Notes: generated from the letters alone by a model not told the origin. A DNA stretch of 64,000 bases from Microcoleus sp. AS-A8 (GCA_039962225.1 JAMPKV010000001.1:248001-312000), one strand, 5' to 3'; positions 42,160 to 50,643 are shown, numbered from the stretch's first letter. Made by a program: numbers and translations.

Positions 42160-43797
42160 TTGCATTTACTGTCTCAAACTCTCTGCCGTCTGGGGGTAAC
42201 CTTCTTTCTATCGCTGACTGTGTCGGCTTGTCAGCGAGTTCAGTCCCAGCTTCCTCGCAAAGCTCCCCTACCTCAAGACCTTTTTGTTCAAGTGTACTTT
42301 AATCATGCCTCCTCAGGTGAATATACAGAGCCTTATCGGCAGGTAACTCGACCGGGAGATGACTTAGAGCAACAAATTGTAGATGCGATCGCCACCGCTC
42401 AATCTACCGTAGATATCGCCGTTCAAGAGTTGCGTTTACCCAAAATCGCCCAAGCTTTGGTTAAACGTCACCAAGCTGGGGTCAAAGTCAAAGTCATTCT
42501 GGAAAATACCTACAATCGCCCTTGGAGTGACTTCAGTGCCGCTGAAGTCGCCAAACTTCCTGCACGAGAACGCGATCGCTACAAGGAGGGAGTGAAATTA
42601 ATCGACCGGAATGGGGATAATCAGCTCACTGCGGATGAGATTAACCAATGGGATGCGATCGCCATTTTACGAAAAGCCCAAGTCCCCATCCTTGACGATA
42701 CCGCTGATGGTTCCAAAGGCAGTGGCTTGATGCACCATAAGTTTGTTGTCATTGATGGACGCACCCTGATTGTCACCTCCGCTAATTTCACAACCAGTGA
42801 TATGCATGGAGACTTGACAGCATCACAGACTCGTGGTAATGCTAATAACCTGTTAAAAATCGAAGATTCCCAGTTAGCCGATCTATTTACCCAAGAATTT
42901 AACATCATGTGGGGCGATGGCCCCGCAGGGAAGCCCGATAGTCGGTTTGGCGTCAAAAAGCCCTTTCGCCCAGCGCAGCCAGTCAAACTGGGAACCACCA
43001 CCGTTACCGTGCAGTTTTCCCCAACGTCTGCCACCCAGCCTTGGAGTCAGACGAGTAATGGCTTAATTGGTCAAACCCTGAGTACGGCGACTAAAACCGT
43101 TGATTTAGCCTTATTTGTCTTCTCCGAACAGTCCCTCGCTAACCTCCTGGAAACCCACCATCAACAGGGCGTTCAGATACGAGGGTTAATTGACCCCGGT
43201 TTTGCCTATCGCTATTACAGTGAGGCGCTGGATATGCTGGGAGTCTCTTTAGCCAACAAGTGTGAATACGAAGTCAATAATCGTCCTTGGCAAAGTCCCA
43301 TTGCCACCGTGGGCATCCCCCAGTTACCCAAGGGGGATGTCTTACATCACAAATTTGGTGTTGTAGATGGGCAAAGGGTGATTACCGGTTCTCACAACTG
43401 GTCAGAGGCGGCGAATACCCACAATGATGAGACATTATTGGTGATTCAAAGTCCGATGGTTGCCGCCCATTTTGAACGTGAGTTTGGACGCCTCTATGCT
43501 AGAGCGGTGCTGGGAGTTCCGTTGGCAGTTCAGCAGAAGATTCAGGCACAGAAGCAAGAATGTCCTCAAATCACTCAGGCGAAAGAGAAGAATGTGCCAA
43601 CAACTGGAGAGTTGGTTAATCTGAATACCGCAACGCTGGAGGAATTAGTGACGTTGCCGGGAGTTGGCCCCAAACTGGCACAGCAAATCATTGCCGCACG
43701 ACAGCAGAAGCCGTTTACTTCTTTAGAAGACTTTGATCGGGTATCAGGAGTTGGGCCAAATTTGCTACAAAAATTAGATGGACGGGTGACTTGGTAA
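42160..43797 (+). CDS. Lipoprotein PLD-family nuclease with EF-hand and HhH tail
   Basis: 545 residues. A lipoprotein signal (LGVTFFLSLTVSAC, C24) is followed by two phospholipase D/nuclease half-domains, each with an HxKxxxxD motif: H192, K194, D199 (MHHKFVVID) and LHHKFGVVD in the second half, followed by SHNWSEAANTHNDE. Between the core strands of the first half sits a perfect EF-hand calcium loop (149-160, DRNGDNQLTADE). The C-terminus (about 484-540) is a double helix-hairpin-helix of the ComEA type (LVNLNTATLEELVTLPGVGPKLAQQI), which binds DNA. Together these suggest a calcium-tuned, envelope-bound DNA nuclease, perhaps in DNA uptake or scavenging. The start is TTG 42160; there is no in-frame ATG before the signal peptide. 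Confidence 0.88.
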   Translation: MHLLSQTLCRLGVTFFLSLTVSACQRVQSQLPRKAPLPQDLFVQVYFNHASSGEYTEPYRQVTRPGDDLEQQIVDAIATAQSTVDIAVQELRLPKIAQALVKRHQAGVKVKVILENTYNRPWSDFSAAEVAKLPARERDRYKEGVKLIDRNGDNQLTADEINQWDAIAILRKAQVPILDDTADGSKGSGLMHHKFVVIDGRTLIVTSANFTTSDMHGDLTASQTRGNANNLLKIEDSQLADLFTQEFNIMWGDGPAGKPDSRFGVKKPFRPAQPVKLGTTTVTVQFSPTSATQPWSQTSNGLIGQTLSTATKTVDLALFVFSEQSLANLLETHHQQGVQIRGLIDPGFAYRYYSEALDMLGVSLANKCEYEVNNRPWQSPIATVGIPQLPKGDVLHHKFGVVDGQRVITGSHNWSEAANTHNDETLLVIQSPMVAAHFEREFGRLYARAVLGVPLAVQQKIQAQKQECPQITQAKEKNVPTTGELVNLNTATLEELVTLPGVGPKLAQQIIAARQQKPFTSLEDFDRVSGVGPNLLQKLDGRVTW

Positions 43798-43848
43798 ATC
43801 TGAGATGTTGCACCATTCTCTGTCAGCGCCTCTCACCCGCTGGTAACC

Positions 43849-46617
43849 CTATTGTGGCAATTGAATCTTTGGTGTAAATAAGCTTTGTAATCGCTGCAAC
43901 TGAGCACCGAATAGATACAGTAAATCCCCTTTGCCCAACAGGTAAGCCGCTTCTGTTTGTTTGCCGCCTAAGATAATCGCGGAATCAGCTTCGCTTGCGG
44001 TACGCAGAGCAACTCGTCCAGGTAAGTTAGAGCGGATAATGGGAGTAACAACCCCTGCTTCTGGGCGTTGGGTGGCAATAATTAAGTGAATACCAGCCGC
44101 TCTTGCCATTGCTCCCAAGCGTTTAATGCTCAGTTCCAAAGCGTTGCGAACTTCTTTTTCTGCCATGAAGTCGGCATATTCATCAAAGATGCAAACAATG
44201 CGCGGAATGGGTGGCTTTTGTCGTTGAATCAGTTGCTGGTTGTAGGCATCTAGATGGGGGCACTTCGCTGCTTCAAACCAGCGATAACGCTGCTCCATAT
44301 CTGAGACTAATTGTTCCATGAGTGCGATCGCATCTTCGCTATCTTTGACAACTGGCGACAGCAACCAGGGCATCTGTTCAAATTCTGGGAAAGTAACTCG
44401 TTTTGGATCGACGAGAGCAATTTTGAGCTGTTGGGGGGAATGACGGTACAGAAGGGAGAGGAGGAGCGATCGCAAAAATTCACTTTTGCCGCTACCTGTT
44501 GTACCACCCACCAAAAAGTGACAAGTATTTGGATCGGATAAATCCGCCTCTACCAATTTTCCATCCAAATCCACCCCGATCGCAATTTTCACGGGTGCCG
44601 TAGGGGGTAGGGGCGACGCATGCGTCGCCCCTACGTAATTCTCGAAGCTAGCAACTTGTCGATCCGGGCGAGGTAAATCAACACTGACATACCCAGCTTG
44701 AGGTGCAATCAGAGGAGGGTTCGCTATTCCCAACTGCACTTGTAAATCAGCAGACAACCTCAACAGAGAACTAATTTTTACCCCAGGATTTGGTTTAAGT
44801 TTCACTCGAATAAAAGCTGGCCCAACAGCTGCTCCTTGATACTCAACACCAATATTGAAAGACTCAAGGGTAGTCACTAAGTCTTTACCAATAGCATCAG
44901 CATCAGGATTTGGCTTGTCCTCTATTGTAGGGTGGGCATCTTGCCCGCCCCCGGAAACTGGATGTTGCTGACTATCTCTTGTGGGATGGGCATCTTGCCC
45001 GCCCTCCACAATTGGCAGGCGTCTCGCCTGCCCCACAAGAGGTTCTACCTTTGTAGATTGTGGGGGTTGAGAAATGACTTGAGAAGTGATGGCTGTGGAT
45101 ACAATTGATTCACCCGCAGTAACATCAAAATAAGTTTGGCACTTTTTCCGCTGAGGGCAAATATCACACAATAAATCTGGGTGAGGTGTGGGTGACGGCG
45201 GATTGGGTTGTGGTGGTTCCCAGTCAACCCATTGGCGCATCTGCTGTAATTTCTGAGGAATTAGCTGATGAACTGTGTTTTCTAGTTCGTCCCAAGTAAA
45301 GCTAATCTCGTCCCAGTTGGGCAAAACACTATAAACCGCTGAATCTATGGGTACTCCCAGCTTTTCCCGCAACATATAGCTGTAGAGGGCAGCTTGAGCG
45401 AGTTGGGCTGACTTGTCTGGAGACTGATAAGTTTTATATTCCACCACACAGAGGCGGTGGTTTTCAAAGTCATACACCACGCTGTCAAATCTTCCCTGCA
45501 CCAATTGGTGTGTACCATTGGGCAATTGGAAGTGATGCTTAACGGTAGGTTTAAGGGCGATTAACGTTTTGCTAATGACATCAGATGCACTGCAATAGCG
45601 CCGATTTCGCACGAGTAATTCAGCCCAGCGCCGGACGAGTCCTTTTAATCCTTCCCAAAGTTGATAAAGTGCGGTTGCTTTCCCTGGATCGGTTTTGACG
45701 GTTGCTTGCAGGTGGGGGAAAAAGGATAATTCATAGAAGAGTTGTTGTAGCTGTTGAGCGATCGCCTCTACATTGAGTTGGTCAGCTTCTGGCTCAAACA
45801 ACGCTTGGAACCTGGGTTCCTGCTTGGCAATAAAGGCAAAATGGTCAGCTAATTGATGAAATTGGGTACCAATTTTAGGGGGATTTCCAGGTGGGAAAAA
45901 CATCATCTTTCCACCTAAGCGATGTCCCAGATAAAACAAGCGCGGACACTCAAAGGCAACTCGGACTTTGGTAACGCTGAAGGATGTCGGTTCAGATTTC
46001 TGAGTTAGCTGTTTTGAGTCGCTAGCTTCTATATCTATATCAAAAATCTTACTCACAGCATCAGGCTGAATTCTTTCTAATAAACAACGATGCACTTGAG
46101 CCAGATAGACTGTATCCATCTTGGCATACTTAATCTGTTTTTCGGTAAGAGGTCGCTGTCCCCAGTCGCTTTGCTGTTCCCCTTTATCCACTTCGGAGAA
46201 GTTGCAAAGTTCTACTGCTAGGGTTTTGAGTTGCTTGTTCGATACGTTCAGGCGATCGGAGCGGTGCCTTCTGGTCAATTTGTTGACCATTTTAAAAGTA
46301 CAACTTATATTTTTTACTTGCTCTTTACCTCCTAGATACCTCACATCGAAACTAGCATTGTGAAAAACTTTTTCAATCGCTGGATTAGCCATGATTTGGT
46401 TCACAAAATAGGCTACCAAGTCAGGTTTATCCAACACATCCAGGATGTAAGCAGCATTACCCGTTAAGTCATTAGGGTCAGCCAACACCTGAATTAGAGA
46501 TAGTCTTGGGTTGGGAGTCTGCCAGTCAGCCACCTCTGTATCTAGCCAAAGGATTTTAGAAGAGGCAAGTGGAGTGATGAGTGATCGGATGTCGGCAGGT
46601 TCTGTCAGGTAGGGCAT
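43849..46617 (-). CDS. DEDDy exonuclease / PD-(D/E)XK nuclease / FtsK ATPase fusion
   Basis: 922 residues, three enzymes in one. (1) About 18-185: RNase D-type 3'-5' exonuclease with D26, E28 (LDTE), D91 (HNASFD), and Y164/D168 (YAKMD), all DEDDy residues. (2) About 213-500: RecB/Cas4-like nuclease with H254, D378 (GRFDSV), E393 and K395 (VVEYKT), and four cysteines C224, C484, C487, C493 placed as in Cas4/AddB iron-sulfur nucleases. (3) About 675-915: FtsK/SpoIIIE ATPase with Walker A GGTTGSGKS (704-712), Walker B IVCIFDEYAD (D812, E813) and IIATQRPE; a preceding region (590-650) resembles the FtsK beta domain. There are no TM helices. Linkers contain repeat-derived GGQDAHPT (twice) and VGATHASPL. 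Last gene of a four-gene leftward unit; the ATPase gene ends 29 bases before it. Confidence 0.9.
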   Translation of the reverse strand: MPYLTEPADIRSLITPLASSKILWLDTEVADWQTPNPRLSLIQVLADPNDLTGNAAYILDVLDKPDLVAYFVNQIMANPAIEKVFHNASFDVRYLGGKEQVKNISCTFKMVNKLTRRHRSDRLNVSNKQLKTLAVELCNFSEVDKGEQQSDWGQRPLTEKQIKYAKMDTVYLAQVHRCLLERIQPDAVSKIFDIDIEASDSKQLTQKSEPTSFSVTKVRVAFECPRLFYLGHRLGGKMMFFPPGNPPKIGTQFHQLADHFAFIAKQEPRFQALFEPEADQLNVEAIAQQLQQLFYELSFFPHLQATVKTDPGKATALYQLWEGLKGLVRRWAELLVRNRRYCSASDVISKTLIALKPTVKHHFQLPNGTHQLVQGRFDSVVYDFENHRLCVVEYKTYQSPDKSAQLAQAALYSYMLREKLGVPIDSAVYSVLPNWDEISFTWDELENTVHQLIPQKLQQMRQWVDWEPPQPNPPSPTPHPDLLCDICPQRKKCQTYFDVTAGESIVSTAITSQVISQPPQSTKVEPLVGQARRLPIVEGGQDAHPTRDSQQHPVSGGGQDAHPTIEDKPNPDADAIGKDLVTTLESFNIGVEYQGAAVGPAFIRVKLKPNPGVKISSLLRLSADLQVQLGIANPPLIAPQAGYVSVDLPRPDRQVASFENYVGATHASPLPPTAPVKIAIGVDLDGKLVEADLSDPNTCHFLVGGTTGSGKSEFLRSLLLSLLYRHSPQQLKIALVDPKRVTFPEFEQMPWLLSPVVKDSEDAIALMEQLVSDMEQRYRWFEAAKCPHLDAYNQQLIQRQKPPIPRIVCIFDEYADFMAEKEVRNALELSIKRLGAMARAAGIHLIIATQRPEAGVVTPIIRSNLPGRVALRTASEADSAIILGGKQTEAAYLLGKGDLLYLFGAQLQRLQSLFTPKIQLPQ
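44607..44634. repeat. Perfect 28-bp palindrome inside the coding region
   Basis: GTAGGGGCGACGCA followed by its exact reverse complement. It encodes VGATHASPL in the linker before the FtsK ATPase domain. A known style of mobile cyanobacterial repeat that keeps frames open. Confidence 0.85.
44931..45035. repeat. Cluster of three small palindromic repeats in frame
   Basis: GGTGGGCATCTTGCCCGCCC (44931-44950), GATGGGCATCTTGCCCGCCC (44985-45004) and GGCAGGCGTCTCGCCTGCC (45014-45032). They encode GGQDAHPT twice and GQARRLP in the linker between nuclease and ATPase. Another copy of the first type lies at 2387-2407. Confidence 0.85.
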
Positions 46618-46646
46618 TGGCTAAGATAACAAATTTTTAGGATAAA

Positions 46647-48749
46647 TTACCTTTTAGGTACTAGACAAATTAATTGGGCTTCTGGTTTGGCACTAGGGTC
46701 AAGAATTTGAATTTGCTTTTCCTGGCACAGTTGCTGAATCAAATCTTCGATTTGAGGTTCACTTACCTTGATAAACTGACTGCGAATATTTTTAATTAAA
46801 GCCTGTTTTCCCATGAAATGCTGAGTTTTAATTAGATTTAATAAAAACTCCTTGGCTTCCATTAATTCCTTTTTTAGCTGAACTACCTCGACAACTGTCG
46901 GCTTACCAGGTTCTTTTTTACCGCTTGTACTTGGAGGATTTACATCAGTATCATTAGTTTGTTCAACTACACCCAAATCTTGTAATAGTGGACAATCCTG
47001 TAAAACCTGAGACTCACGGATGATGTCTTGTAATTTCTTAAAACCGAGGGTTTTACCTCCAATAACTAAGTCTCCCTCACGAGCATCTTTAACTAAACCG
47101 TAATATGTGGCTAGGTCATGAACAGATTTGAGATTGGGTTTGATGCGATGATGGCGGGAACCTGTGAAAATTTCTGTATACCGTCTGTAACCTTTATTCT
47201 TTGAGCTACCCAACCCTTCTGCACGAATTAGACGCAGGTTTAAGGAGGGATTTTTTTTAACTTCTTTCCCACAAGCTTCTATTACATGAAAAAAAGTAGT
47301 CATATTACTATCTTCCGTCCAGACTACTCCTAACTGTTCAGATTTACCAGGCAATTTATAGCCAAGTGAATAACTAGCAAACTTGGTTTTGGTAAAAAGC
47401 GGAGTCTTTATGCTCTCCACTTGCAAAGTAGCTAAAGCTTCTTGCAGCATCTGAATGAGTTCCGGTGAGGATAGGTAACGAACTTTCGTAATTCGCTGCT
47501 GAACCTTAGTGAATTCCTCACGCCATTTTAATTTAAAAGCTGCAAGAAGTTCTGAATGGCCATTTGTTGTTGTAGGAGCAATGGGTGGAATAAATGGTGG
47601 ATTCTTACCTGCAAATAACCAGCTTTTGTATGCCTGAAATATATCTCGCCCTAGAATCAGAGAATTTCTAGGATTAGTTTTTCCACCCGGAAATTCATCT
47701 TCTAGATATTGGCGCTTTAGAGGCTCAATGTCAGAAGGTGGTTGAGGATTTGCTTGATGGTGTAGAGAGTAAAGACGAGATGCTAAAAGTGATTCTGCTT
47801 GCTCTAAATTGATTAGCCCTAGAGAGACTTGGCGCTCTACACGAGGCTTATCACTCTGGTCAATTCTGCTCTTGTACTGTTTCCAGATATCTGTATTGAT
47901 ACTGATAATGACAAGAAAGTTCTTGTCCTCGTCATGAATTTTGGTATTGATGTCGAACAAGGCTTGCAGATTGATCGAGCCGTCTGGAAGGCGAGCAATA
48001 CTGTTTAGTTGGTCGAAGCACAGCACGATTGGTCGGGTATCAACAGCAATTCTGCTAAAATTAGCCAATATCTCTCGTGCTGCTTCTTCTGTATCAATAG
48101 ACCTTCTTAAATGTAAAGCTTGCAGAGACTCTTCACTTAAGTCATCTCCTCGCAACCACTCGCAAGCTATGGGATACAGTTCTGGATTAGTAAGGTCGTG
48201 CAGCACTCCAAAAAACTTGTCAGCATTATAGATACTTGCTTGTCGATATGTACCCCTGAGTTGGTTAATAAAATTTTGTCGATCACTTCGCAACAAATCA
48301 AAGACATCATGCTTCGTGATTTTATCTATTATGCTGCGTTGTCTTAAGGCAGATAAAACATTATTGAGCCAAAGCAGCAACTGAGAATCTTCCTGCCCAT
48401 CAGGAATTTGTACTAAGCTATCCACGGTGTAGCGCAAAATGTGCCGCCAGATGTGGTCACTTTGGGGAAATGGAGGGATATAGGCGAAAAATGCTTTATG
48501 GTTGAACGCCTTTTTGAGCCTACCCAACAGATAAGTCTTGCCAGAACCCGGATCGCCATCAAGCATCAATGTGCGTGTGTGATGATCGTGGGCAACTTGA
48601 TCGAGTGTTGCTTCTATTGTGGCGATCGCTTCTTGATGGATAGAGTCAACCGTGGGTTCTGGCTGTTGCTGCTCGTGCCAAAAGTTGACAGATCGAATGT
48701 TATCAAAGGGGTTAGTACTTCTTAGAATAATTTCATTGATGGATGCCAT
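46647..48749 (-). CDS. P-loop ATPase of the FtsK-nuclease unit
   Basis: 700 residues. The N-terminal ATPase domain (about 40-390) is ORC/STAND-like: Walker A GDPGSGKT (65-72), Walker B IVLCFDQLNSI (241-251) with Gln247 where many AAA ATPases have Glu, and a sensor-like FLVIISINTD. A middle region (about 410-590: KFASYSLGYKLPGKSEQLGVVW, FTGSRHHRIKPN) has no family that I recognise. The C-terminal 90 residues form a coiled-coil start and a winged-helix-like end (GKQALIKNIRSQFIKVSEPQIEDLIQQLCQEKQIQIL). It starts 60 bases after the winged-helix gene and ends 29 bases before the nuclease-FtsK gene, so it is clearly operonic. It is likely a DNA-loading or sensing ATPase. Confidence 0.85.
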   Translation of the reverse strand: MASINEIILRSTNPFDNIRSVNFWHEQQQPEPTVDSIHQEAIATIEATLDQVAHDHHTRTLMLDGDPGSGKTYLLGRLKKAFNHKAFFAYIPPFPQSDHIWRHILRYTVDSLVQIPDGQEDSQLLLWLNNVLSALRQRSIIDKITKHDVFDLLRSDRQNFINQLRGTYRQASIYNADKFFGVLHDLTNPELYPIACEWLRGDDLSEESLQALHLRRSIDTEEAAREILANFSRIAVDTRPIVLCFDQLNSIARLPDGSINLQALFDINTKIHDEDKNFLVIISINTDIWKQYKSRIDQSDKPRVERQVSLGLINLEQAESLLASRLYSLHHQANPQPPSDIEPLKRQYLEDEFPGGKTNPRNSLILGRDIFQAYKSWLFAGKNPPFIPPIAPTTTNGHSELLAAFKLKWREEFTKVQQRITKVRYLSSPELIQMLQEALATLQVESIKTPLFTKTKFASYSLGYKLPGKSEQLGVVWTEDSNMTTFFHVIEACGKEVKKNPSLNLRLIRAEGLGSSKNKGYRRYTEIFTGSRHHRIKPNLKSVHDLATYYGLVKDAREGDLVIGGKTLGFKKLQDIIRESQVLQDCPLLQDLGVVEQTNDTDVNPPSTSGKKEPGKPTVVEVVQLKKELMEAKEFLLNLIKTQHFMGKQALIKNIRSQFIKVSEPQIEDLIQQLCQEKQIQILDPSAKPEAQLICLVPKR

Positions 48750-48809
48750 GCTGCTGATACCTTTGAGGCGTTGCTAAGTTTAGAGTGTGAATAGTCCGAA
48801 GCGTCATTT

Positions 48810-49652
48810 TTAGTTCGCCGTAACTTTAATGAAAAATAGTGAACATCCGGAACGCTGATTGATTCCGGCGTTGACTTGCTCGTCAGTGTACTCTTGAGCG
48901 TGTACAAGCGCCCTTAGCTCAATTTGGTCATTCTTTTGCAGGCGATACAGTGTCTGATCTAAGTCTTCCCTTGACAAGCCAGGTTGTAACTTTTGTCGGA
49001 GATGAAAAATGGGCAAATAATTATCTGTTCCCAGTTCCTGGTCTAATTTCTGGATAATTTGTAAAATTTCTTCATCGCTAAGATTGTCTGTCGGTTCAAC
49101 GAGCAATTCTCCATTGGTAGGCAGTGGAGGAGACACTCGATCTGGCTTCACTTGCAGAGATTTGCGTAAAAAGCTCAGGTAATTGTTCAGCATGTCCAAG
49201 TTGAGAACGAGGTTAGTGCCTTTGGCAGTGTATTCATCCCGTAGGTACTCCTGTCCGTGCTTCGAGAGCCAAACTTCTTTGACTTTAGTCTCTAGCTCAA
49301 TCAGACCCCTGTCTGCCAGACGCTGGATAATTGCCCCTCGTTCCGCAGCCGGGACACCCGTCTTTCCAGGAGAAATTTTTTCCTTTTCACTTGCCCGAAG
49401 CACCTTGAGTTCTTGGTCTGTAACTGGTAACTCAGTTGAGTCTGACTTCAGCAGTGCTTTACCTGGAGGAGCAATCTTGAGCTTGGTCACTTCGTAAGAA
49501 CACTCTACCAAATCACGAGTCAGCAGTTTGCGACAAATCCGTTCTCGCTCAGTGGCTGACGTTTTAGAATTTGGCGTAATCTTGGATAAAGGTGCCCGAT
49601 AATCGGGAAAACCCAACAACTTCAAGAGAAACTTCAGCTCAATCGTATCCAT
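48810..49652 (-). CDS. Winged-helix-like protein, paralogue B
   Basis: 280 residues, unrecognised family. Three repeated helical units look like winged helices: about 1-60 (IELKFLLKLLGFPDYRAPLSKITPN...RICRKLLTRDLVECSYEV), 75-140 (LPVTDQELKVLRAS...IIQRLADRGLIEL) and 195-265 (LPIFHLRQKLQPGLSREDLDQTLYRLQKNDQIELRAL). It is clearly paralogous, end to end, to the next gene upstream (49813-50643): same opening M(D/E)TIELKF.LKLLGF.DYRAPLSKI. 'AGINQRSGCSLFF' near the end matches 'AGIVQEMGAPLFF'. AGG upstream of ATG 49652 fits. Probably a DNA-binding or adaptor subunit of the four-gene unit. Confidence 0.78.
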   Translation of the reverse strand: MDTIELKFLLKLLGFPDYRAPLSKITPNSKTSATERERICRKLLTRDLVECSYEVTKLKIAPPGKALLKSDSTELPVTDQELKVLRASEKEKISPGKTGVPAAERGAIIQRLADRGLIELETKVKEVWLSKHGQEYLRDEYTAKGTNLVLNLDMLNNYLSFLRKSLQVKPDRVSPPLPTNGELLVEPTDNLSDEEILQIIQKLDQELGTDNYLPIFHLRQKLQPGLSREDLDQTLYRLQKNDQIELRALVHAQEYTDEQVNAGINQRSGCSLFFIKVTAN

Positions 49653-49716
49653 CTGCCTACCCTCACCTAATTCGCGACGACAACTTAAAAGCCACAGGAG
49701 TTCCCAAAACCCAACC

Positions 49717-49735
49717 TGTCGTTATTGTTACGACA
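49717..49735. promoter_or_regulatory. Small inverted repeat between the paralogues
   Basis: TGTCGT (49717-49722), TATTGTT, ACGACA (49730-49735), 65-83 bases upstream of the paralogue B start in the 160-base gap. It could be an operator or an mRNA hairpin that adjusts relative expression. Weak evidence. Confidence 0.3.
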
Positions 49736-49812
49736 AATGGCAAAAAATAACCTCCGAGAATCTACGGAAGTTTACCGTTGCACTCGCCGCAACTCCTAAA
49801 CCCCTGCCCTTG

Positions 49813-50643
49813 CTACCCTAGCAAATTTGATTTCAACGTCACAAAAAACAACGGAGCACCCATCTCCTGAACAATCCCCGCATCAATTTGCTCTGAACTA
49901 AAAGCATAGGCATTTGCAGCCTGTAATTCACTCAGCTCAATCTTCTCCAGCCGTTCTAGGCGGTAGAGCGACTCGTCTAATTCTTCCCTAGATAAAAGTG
50001 GATATAACTTCTCGCGCAAATGACAAATTGGCACACCAGTATCTGGCACCAATTGATGTTCTAATTCCTGAATTGTGAGTAAAATTTTTTCATCGTTTAC
50101 GATCTGCGTCTTCATAGACGACGGCGAAATCTCCTGGAACGATTTCCGCAAAAATTGAACATAATTACTCAGTAGTTCAGGACTGAGAACAGAACAACTT
50201 TCGCTGGGGTTATACTCATATTGCAGATATTCCTGCCCTCGTTCTGTTAAGCCGACTTCTTTAATTTTCTTGTGCTTTGGTTTTACCTCGATTAAACCCC
50301 GATCTGCCAAGCTTTGAATCACAACCTGTTGCTCCTCAACAGGAATGCCAGTTTCTTTGGGAGTAATCCTTCCCTTAACACTTGCCCGAAGTACCTTGCG
50401 TTCCTGCTTCGTTAAAGGTAATTCATCGGAGTCTTGCTTGAGAAGAAATTTGCCGGGAGGGGCAATTTTAAACTTACTAATTTTATAAGAACAAACCAGC
50501 AATCCGCGCTCGCACAGCTTGCGACAAATCTCTTCTCGCTCAACCTCTGACGGTGTAGAATTAAGCTCAATTTTAGATAAGGGTGCCCTATAATCCTCAA
50601 ATCCCAACAACTTTAAAATGAATTTCAGCTCAATCGTCTCCAT
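49813..50643 (-). CDS. Winged-helix-like protein, paralogue A
   Basis: 276 residues, first gene of the four-gene unit. It shares the three-unit winged-helix-like layout with its tandem paralogue: residues 1-60, 75-145 (LPLTKQERKVLRAS...VVIQSLADRGLIEVKPKHKKIKEVGLTERGQEYL) and 190-260 (VPICHLREKLYPLLSREELDESLYRLERLEKIELSEL). No catalytic motif, TM segment or cysteine cluster. ATG 50643 has AAGGGAG five bases upstream, the best ribosome site in the operon. The pair could form a heterodimer. Divergence between the copies is large, so the duplication is old and both are probably kept for different roles. Confidence 0.78.
   Translation of the reverse strand: METIELKFILKLLGFEDYRAPLSKIELNSTPSEVEREEICRKLCERGLLVCSYKISKFKIAPPGKFLLKQDSDELPLTKQERKVLRASVKGRITPKETGIPVEEQQVVIQSLADRGLIEVKPKHKKIKEVGLTERGQEYLQYEYNPSESCSVLSPELLSNYVQFLRKSFQEISPSSMKTQIVNDEKILLTIQELEHQLVPDTGVPICHLREKLYPLLSREELDESLYRLERLEKIELSELQAANAYAFSSEQIDAGIVQEMGAPLFFVTLKSNLLG

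Noticed and set aside
44311..44541. 76-codon plus-strand frame inside the FtsK domain
   Set aside because: Shadow of the strongly supported minus-strand gene with catalytic motifs.
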